Positions 24,498-27,743 of a stretch of 27,743 nt of DNA are shown piece after piece. Each line of letters starts with the position of its first letter. The first letter of the stretch is position 1. Source of the DNA: a virus; the IMG/VR virus record IMGVR_UViG_3300017751_000161, positions 1 to 27,743 of that record; one strand, written 5' to 3'. A model generated the notes under the pieces. It was not told where the DNA came from, searched no databases, and worked only from the letters and a program-made list of their open reading frames with translations. The translations under genes and the position numbers were made by a program.

Positions 24498-24797
24498 CTA
24501 TTTATACATATCTTCTAGCAAATCGCCAAAGTATTCTATGATAACTTCCTTTGATTCAGCTAAGGAGAGTATCTCTGTAAGACCTATAAAGAGCTCTCTA
24601 GAGTTTATAAAGTCTATAGGCATAGTTATTCCCTCTTTAGAGGGTTTCCATTCCTCTTCAAAGTCCATATAGTATTTTCTCAAACTAAGGTATTCTATTC
24701 CACGAAAAGTACTTACAGTCAGCCTGACTTGTGTTTGCTTAACAGCATCAAGGTGTATGATTCTTTCATACATTTCGGGGGCTTCATGAAGTTCCAT
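24498..24797 (-). CDS. PC4/p15-like single-stranded-DNA-binding protein
   Basis: A 99-residue protein whose middle matches the PC4 (transcriptional coactivator p15) fold: RLTVSTFRG, LSLRKYYMD, EWKPSKEGITMPIDF. The family pattern is V-D-x-R-x-YY...E-W-K-P-x-K-K-G-I-x-L. PC4-like proteins bind single-stranded DNA and melted promoters; phage T5 has a related small protein, from memory. A role in phage transcription or replication fits but is inference. It starts one base after the preceding stop, with GAGAAG upstream. Its stop is inside promoter D. Confidence 0.82.
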   Translation of the reverse strand: MELHEAPEMYERIIHLDAVKQTQVRLTVSTFRGIEYLSLRKYYMDFEEEWKPSKEGITMPIDFINSRELFIGLTEILSLAESKEVIIEYFGDLLEDMYK

Positions 24798-24798
24798 G

Positions 24799-25065
24799 CT
24801 ACTTCTCGTTTTTTAGTATATTAGATAGGGGCACTACAGTGGTTACACTTTCGGGCTTAAGAAGTCGATATGAGTCTGTATCCCAACAAAAGAATAACAA
24901 ACTACTTTCCGTCTCCTTGGCTCTATTTCTTTTACCTTGTATATACGGAGTAGAGAAATCTAGAGTACATACATTGTATTTTAACTTATTTGAGTTTTCA
25001 CTTCTATAAGTAATTACTGCGTCACCGTATTCGGCGACTTTATCTTTTAATTCTTGCTTTTTCAC
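24799..25065 (-). CDS. Small hypothetical protein
   Basis: An 88-residue protein ending WDTDSYRLLKPESVTTVVPLSNILKN, which resembles small phage proteins of unknown function. The start is GTG at 25065, chosen because AAGGAG lies 5-6 nt upstream; a TTG further up has no ribosome site. It is first in a two-gene unit with the PC4-like gene, downstream of the terminator at 25137-25168. No clear promoter is visible between that hairpin and the start. Confidence 0.7.
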   Translation of the reverse strand: MKKQELKDKVAEYGDAVITYRSENSNKLKYNVCTLDFSTPYIQGKRNRAKETESSLLFFCWDTDSYRLLKPESVTTVVPLSNILKNEK

Positions 25066-25136
25066 TTGAGCTCCTTTGGTAGCATTTGGCAACAATAATT
25101 ACTGTGTGCATACTCTTAGGTCATTTCTCTAGGCAA

Positions 25137-25168
25137 AGAAAAAGCCGGAGAGACAATACTCTCCAGCT
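25137..25168 (-). terminator. Intrinsic terminator after the short HTH gene
   Basis: On the minus strand, AGCTGGAGAG pairs with CTCTCCGGCT around a loop of about six bases, followed by a run of T. It lies about 20 nt after the stop of the gene at 25189-25629, with promoter E on the other side, making that gene a single-gene transcription unit. Confidence 0.9.
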
Positions 25169-25188
25169 ATTTCAATTAAGTAAACTAC

Positions 25189-25629
25189 TTAGTCGGCATT
25201 CGCTGTTAATACTTTTGTGAAGTACTGAGCGGCTTTACCAGTCAATTTACTTACTACGTCTTCGTCTACTTCCTGTCCAGCATCAGTGATGGCGGCAGTA
25301 AGAGCGTCTTGAGCAGCTTGCTTAGAAACACGAGTGCCTCCAGTGGAAGCGCCACCTGATGCTTTTGCAGCAGGAGTTTTCTTGACATAGACACCAGCTT
25401 TAGTAAGAATCATACGGACACCATTAGGTGACTCACCAAGATCATCGGCGATTTCTTTTACGATTTCCATGCTAGTTTCTGGGGTAGGGTTGGCAGCTTC
25501 GTATAGCTCTACTGCTTCAGCTTTAGATTCATCAGTCCAAGGCATTTTTCTGTTCCTTTTATTTGGGTTATTGTAGCCCGGGCAAGTACCCAGACGGTTA
25601 AGTTGTTGGTTGTAAAATCGGTCTCCCAA
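25189..25629 (-). CDS. Short HTH DNA-binding protein, Ala-rich
   Basis: A module WTDESKAEAVELY...IVKEIADDLGESPNGVRMILTKAGVYVKK resembles the modules of the gene at 21441-22166. An Ala/Gly/Thr-rich linker and a C-terminal helical part (SKLTGKAAQYFTKVL) follow. Two starts are credible. TTG at 25629 has AAAGGAAA upstream and gives a 146-residue protein with the lead peptide MGDRFYNQQLNRLGTCPGYN, which looks conserved in memory of similar phage proteins. ATG at 25545 also has AAAGGAAC and gives 118 residues from MPWTDES. Promoter E and a terminator bracket the gene, suggesting high expression. Function is unknown; DNA binding is inferred. Confidence 0.75.
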   Translation of the reverse strand: MGDRFYNQQLNRLGTCPGYNNPNKRNRKMPWTDESKAEAVELYEAANPTPETSMEIVKEIADDLGESPNGVRMILTKAGVYVKKTPAAKASGGASTGGTRVSKQAAQDALTAAITDAGQEVDEDVVSKLTGKAAQYFTKVLTANAD

Positions 25630-25661
25630 TTTTTATTTCCTTTCTCAAATTTTGAAATGAT

Positions 25662-25691
25662 ATTATAGTTGAATTTTAAGGTATTTGTCAA
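25662..25691 (-). promoter_or_regulatory. Near-perfect sigma70 promoter (E)
   Basis: TTGACA (25691-25686), 18-nt spacer with ACCTTA, TATAAT (25667-25662) on the minus strand. The leader ATCATTTCAAAATT is one base different from those behind B and C. It lies about 10 nt after the stop of the HTH gene upstream and drives the short HTH gene. Confidence 0.92.
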
Positions 25692-25700
25692 GAAGTTTTT

Positions 25701-26390
25701 TTAAATTGTTGCAAGGTTTACGCCATACTTCTCAAGATGAATTAGCTTACCTAAATCCTGTGCAAGATCAAAAGCAAAAAATCCTTGCGGGTTTCCCATA
25801 TCGTCTGTACACTCACGTACTGAGGTAGCATAACACTTAGACCCATACTTCTTTTCATAGTCGATACCATCAACTAGACCTTTCTTAGTGAGTGCGTACT
25901 CAGGGCTTAGCTCGTGCTGTATCTCTACAATAGCATGGTATCGGGCAGACCAAGCAAGCTCACCAGGAGCAAACTCTTCTGCTACACAAGTCTCAGGTAG
26001 ATACGATACATTCATACGCTCCTCTACTGAAGAAGGTTTGGTAGGTACTCCTAGTCTTTCTAGTATAGATTTCACAAACCCCGCAGAGCGGTATAAGCTC
26101 TGTGCAATATCTGTGATAGTGCTACCTTTCAGGTACATAGTAGCAGCTTCTTTAATCTCATACTCACTAGCGGCTTTACCTTTGTTACGGTTCTTGCGCT
26201 CTGTTTTGTATGCAATGTGCTCTTTATGGTCTGCAATAATTTTTGCAAGGCGTGTAGTGTTGTACGATATATGCAATATACCGCAAGCTTCTTTCTTTGT
26301 AATCGGCTTCTCGCCCTCTAGCAAAGTGATAACGTGTGCTACATTAGTATCACTTAGCTTTTCATGTTCTCGTTTCTTTACTCTAGGCAT
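25701..26390 (-). CDS. HTH-containing phage protein, unknown function
   Basis: A 229-residue protein. Two helix-turn-helix-like stretches are visible: TKKEACGILHISYNTTRLAKII and TITDIAQSLYRSAGFVKSILERLG, joined by a basic linker (KTERKNRNKGK). The C-terminal ~110 residues are a separate, unrecognised domain (LAWSARYHAIVEIQHELS...KCYATSVRECTDD...FFAFDLAQDLGKLIHLEKYG). The ATG at 26390 is preferred over 26426 because GAGG lies upstream and it gives an 8-bp overlap with the small gene before it. Possibly a regulator acting on the promoters downstream, but nothing shown here proves it. Confidence 0.72.
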   Translation of the reverse strand: MPRVKKREHEKLSDTNVAHVITLLEGEKPITKKEACGILHISYNTTRLAKIIADHKEHIAYKTERKNRNKGKAASEYEIKEAATMYLKGSTITDIAQSLYRSAGFVKSILERLGVPTKPSSVEERMNVSYLPETCVAEEFAPGELAWSARYHAIVEIQHELSPEYALTKKGLVDGIDYEKKYGSKCYATSVRECTDDMGNPQGFFAFDLAQDLGKLIHLEKYGVNLATI

Positions 26391-26535
26391 CTTCTTTTTC
26401 CTCAAAGTCACAGTAGTATGGTCCACTATCAGGAGCGGAGTACCACCAATCTTCTTCTAAAGCATTAATACAGTGAAAAGGCAGGGTATACCCGTCTCCC
26501 ATCATATCATCCCCGCAGCGATTACACCTATCCAT
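26383..26535 (-). CDS. 50-residue Cys-rich small protein
   Basis: A short open frame starting at ATG 26535 and ending TAG at 26385-26383. It encodes MDRCNRCGDDMMGDGYTLPF, then HCINALEEDWWYSAPDSGPYY, then CDFEEKEDA. The CxxC (C4, C7) with later H21/C22 and C42 resembles a small zinc ribbon. It overlaps the previous gene by 8 bp and the next by 8 bp, and it fills the only unexplained stretch in this block, which supports it being real. Function unknown. Confidence 0.7.
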   Translation of the reverse strand: MDRCNRCGDDMMGDGYTLPFHCINALEEDWWYSAPDSGPYYCDFEEKEDA

Positions 26536-26830
26536 CTTCGCCACCACTATAGACCCAGTCAGGGTGTTTTCCTTTGATACAGTCTTTATTCAGAGCAGGT
26601 TTCTTAAATGCTTCTAGGTACATAGAGACATCTGCTTTTAATTCTTCTAGCGTTTCTCCGAACGGAGACATACTATCTGAATATGCCCAGATTTCTCCAT
26701 CTTCGTTATAGTAAACCTCACGAATATCAAAACTAGACCAAGGCTCTGGCTGTTTTTTCTCACCATCTATTGAGTAAGCAAATGCTTTTCCATCATGCTT
26801 TTTCTCAAATACTCTATAATTCCACGTCAT
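26528..26830 (-). CDS. Conserved small phage protein (MTWNYRV family)
   Basis: A 100-residue protein starting MTWNYRVFEKK, with IREVYYNEDGEIWAYSDSMSPFGETLEELKADVSMYLEAF. Proteins with MTWNYRV...IHEVYYDEDG...P-GETLEEL are widespread in phages and bacteria without a known role. It overlaps the upstream gene by 17 bp and the Cys-rich gene by 8 bp. GGAG lies about 9 nt before the ATG. No catalytic motif is seen. Confidence 0.8.
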   Translation of the reverse strand: MTWNYRVFEKKHDGKAFAYSIDGEKKQPEPWSSFDIREVYYNEDGEIWAYSDSMSPFGETLEELKADVSMYLEAFKKPALNKDCIKGKHPDWVYSGGEDG

Positions 26831-27224
26831 TTATAAATTCTCCGTCTTGTACCTTAAACATAGCAAAACCATTGCCTCTTGTATAGGCTCGACCTCCGTC
26901 TATTGTTTTGCCATCTATTTTTTTGTAATCATGTCGATATCCGCTATAGTGCCACACACCAGAGTCATCTTTTATCATACCGAACTCAAGGTCTTCGATT
27001 ACGTCTGCATCGCGTATAAGCATAGACCCTTCACCATTTGAGCGTATTGCGAAGTATTTGTTTCCGTAATCAGGATGGGGTGTATCTCTATAGTACACAT
27101 CCCACTCCTTGTTACCAGAGTCTAGTGTAGTAGTACACACGTGTTTGATATTAACCCCTTCTTTTTTCTCGAAGTGTTTTAGTAGGCTAGATATTTTAAA
27201 TATTGGGTTGTGCTCTATTTTCAT
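26814..27224 (-). CDS. Hypothetical protein
   Basis: A 136-residue soluble protein with several aromatic and Gly-rich stretches (EWDVYYRDTPHPDYGNKYFAIRS in part; GVWHYSGYRHDY; GGRAYTRGNGFAMF). No known domain is recognised. Its ATG overlaps the stop of the upstream gene (ATGA), with AGAGGG upstream, so it is translated with that gene. The C-terminus overlaps the next gene by 17 bp. Confidence 0.7.
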   Translation of the reverse strand: MKIEHNPIFKISSLLKHFEKKEGVNIKHVCTTTLDSGNKEWDVYYRDTPHPDYGNKYFAIRSNGEGSMLIRDADVIEDLEFGMIKDDSGVWHYSGYRHDYKKIDGKTIDGGRAYTRGNGFAMFKVQDGEFINDVEL

Positions 27225-27743
27225 GTTGCTGTTACCCTCTTCTCATAATCTGCGTAATCTTCGCTCCACCAGTCTGGTTTATCTCGACCAGTCCATGCAG
27301 CAAAGGTAGCCTTATCTAGATGATAGTAATCGCGATAAGACTGAATGGGATTGTCGTAGTCTTTTAAATCATCAGGCATAGCTAGGCCGAACGTAGTAAA
27401 ACCTTTACGTTCCATATTCTCTGGCTCTGGTAGTATGTTGATGACTTCTTCTACTGATTTATGGCGTTTGCCATAACGATAGTAATACTCTTCGTTGAGA
27501 GCATTACCGTAACAATGAGTCCACTCGAAGTTGTCAAGACTTGACCTCACCCATATCGTGCAAGGATGGTTATACATCATTGGTAGATATGGGGTGAGGG
27601 GTCTATCCTTTGGAGGGAGGTGTTTGATCTCTTTCTTGAGATCGTTTAGCTTGTCCCGCTCTACTTTATTGAGAGCGCGAGGAACAAAGCCAAGGTGTTT
27701 GTCTACCCAGATAGCTGTACACAATAGTTGTGCAACTTCTAAA
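27221..27743 (-). CDS. Conserved phage protein, 5' partial
   Basis: The frame is open to the right edge of the window (LEVAQLLCTAIW before the TTG at 27724), so the gene starts outside. The visible part has YNHPCTIWVRSS, WTHCYGNALNEEYYYRYGKRHKS, FGLAMPDDLK and SYRDYYHLDKATFAAWTGRDKPDWW. These match a phage protein type I remember (MLCTARW...NHPC-WVR...EYTYRYGK-H...AYR-YY...K...W...PEW) with no proven function. About 167 residues after the TTG. The TTG itself is not a convincing start. Confidence 0.75.
   Translation of the reverse strand, partial: LEVAQLLCTAIWVDKHLGFVPRALNKVERDKLNDLKKEIKHLPPKDRPLTPYLPMMYNHPCTIWVRSSLDNFEWTHCYGNALNEEYYYRYGKRHKSVEEVINILPEPENMERKGFTTFGLAMPDDLKDYDNPIQSYRDYYHLDKATFAAWTGRDKPDWWSEDYADYEKRVTAT

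Noticed and set aside
25065-25085. Seven-codon open frame (MLPKELK) ending at the GTG start of the small gene at 24799
   Set aside because: It only re-reads the ribosome site AAGGAG in another frame; it has no ribosome site of its own and looks like chance.
27534-27546. Short perfect inverted repeat GTCAAGACTTGAC containing a TTGAC-like element
   Set aside because: Inside a coding region; no -10 box at a suitable distance on either strand, and a 6-bp half-site can occur by chance.
1-27743. tRNA, integrase, transposase, toxin-antitoxin or anti-defence genes
   Set aside because: Looked for cloverleaf-like stretches and typical motifs in the gaps and proteins; none seen. Intergenic space is too short for tRNA genes.

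Overview
The window is a piece of a tailed-phage (Caudoviricetes) genome, AT-rich and densely coded, probably from a marine phage of a bacterium that uses a sigma70-type RNA polymerase. The phage assignment rests on a fibre-like repeat protein, a full phage replication/recombination set, very short or overlapping gene junctions and many small hypothetical genes. There is no tRNA, rRNA, CRISPR array, integrase or transposase. The host cannot be named from this sequence.

Layout. Positions 3-3896 (+ strand) hold the 3' part of one very large, repeat-rich virion fibre/tail gene that begins before the window. A GC-rich hairpin near 3914-3938 separates it from the rest, which is entirely on the minus strand, so the late/structural and replication arms converge there. 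In minus-strand transcription order (right to left) the other arm reads: a partial conserved gene and small hypothetical genes (27743-26383); an HTH protein (25701-26390); a short HTH protein with its own promoter and terminator (25189-25629); a small hypothetical and a PC4-like protein (24498-25065); the N-terminal half of a split NAD-dependent DNA ligase coupled to a 2OG-Fe(II) oxygenase (22994-24435); the C-terminal ligase half with a four-module HTH protein and terminator (21391-22920); a DnaB-type helicase (20015-21364); two small proteins, a primase and a family A DNA polymerase (16395-19947); two tiny membrane proteins and a hypothetical (15592-16414); a PhoH-like ATPase interrupted by one in-frame TAA (14921-15595); a hypothetical, ThyX and a UvsW-like helicase (12299-14931); a hypothetical and an SSB (11222-12255); SbcD/SbcC-like nuclease subunits, a PD-(D/E)XK nuclease and a 5' nuclease (7165-11215); and nrdA, thioredoxin, nrdB and a small acidic protein (3937-7175).

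How they work together. NrdAB with its thioredoxin, plus ThyX, make dNTPs and dTMP. Helicase, primase, PolA, SSB and the split ligase form a replisome. SbcCD, the 5' nuclease, the PD-(D/E)XK nuclease and the UvsW-like helicase serve recombination-linked replication and DNA processing.

The most distinctive feature is a family of five near-consensus sigma70 promoters on the minus strand. Each sits immediately after the stop codon of the preceding gene. They share a -35 flank, a CCTTA core inside the spacer and, in three of them, the same 5' leader. Other points worth attention are the single nonsense codon in phoH, the split ligase with an oxygenase between its halves, the two HTH-repeat proteins each followed by a strong terminator, and near-perfect tandem DNA repeats in the fibre gene.
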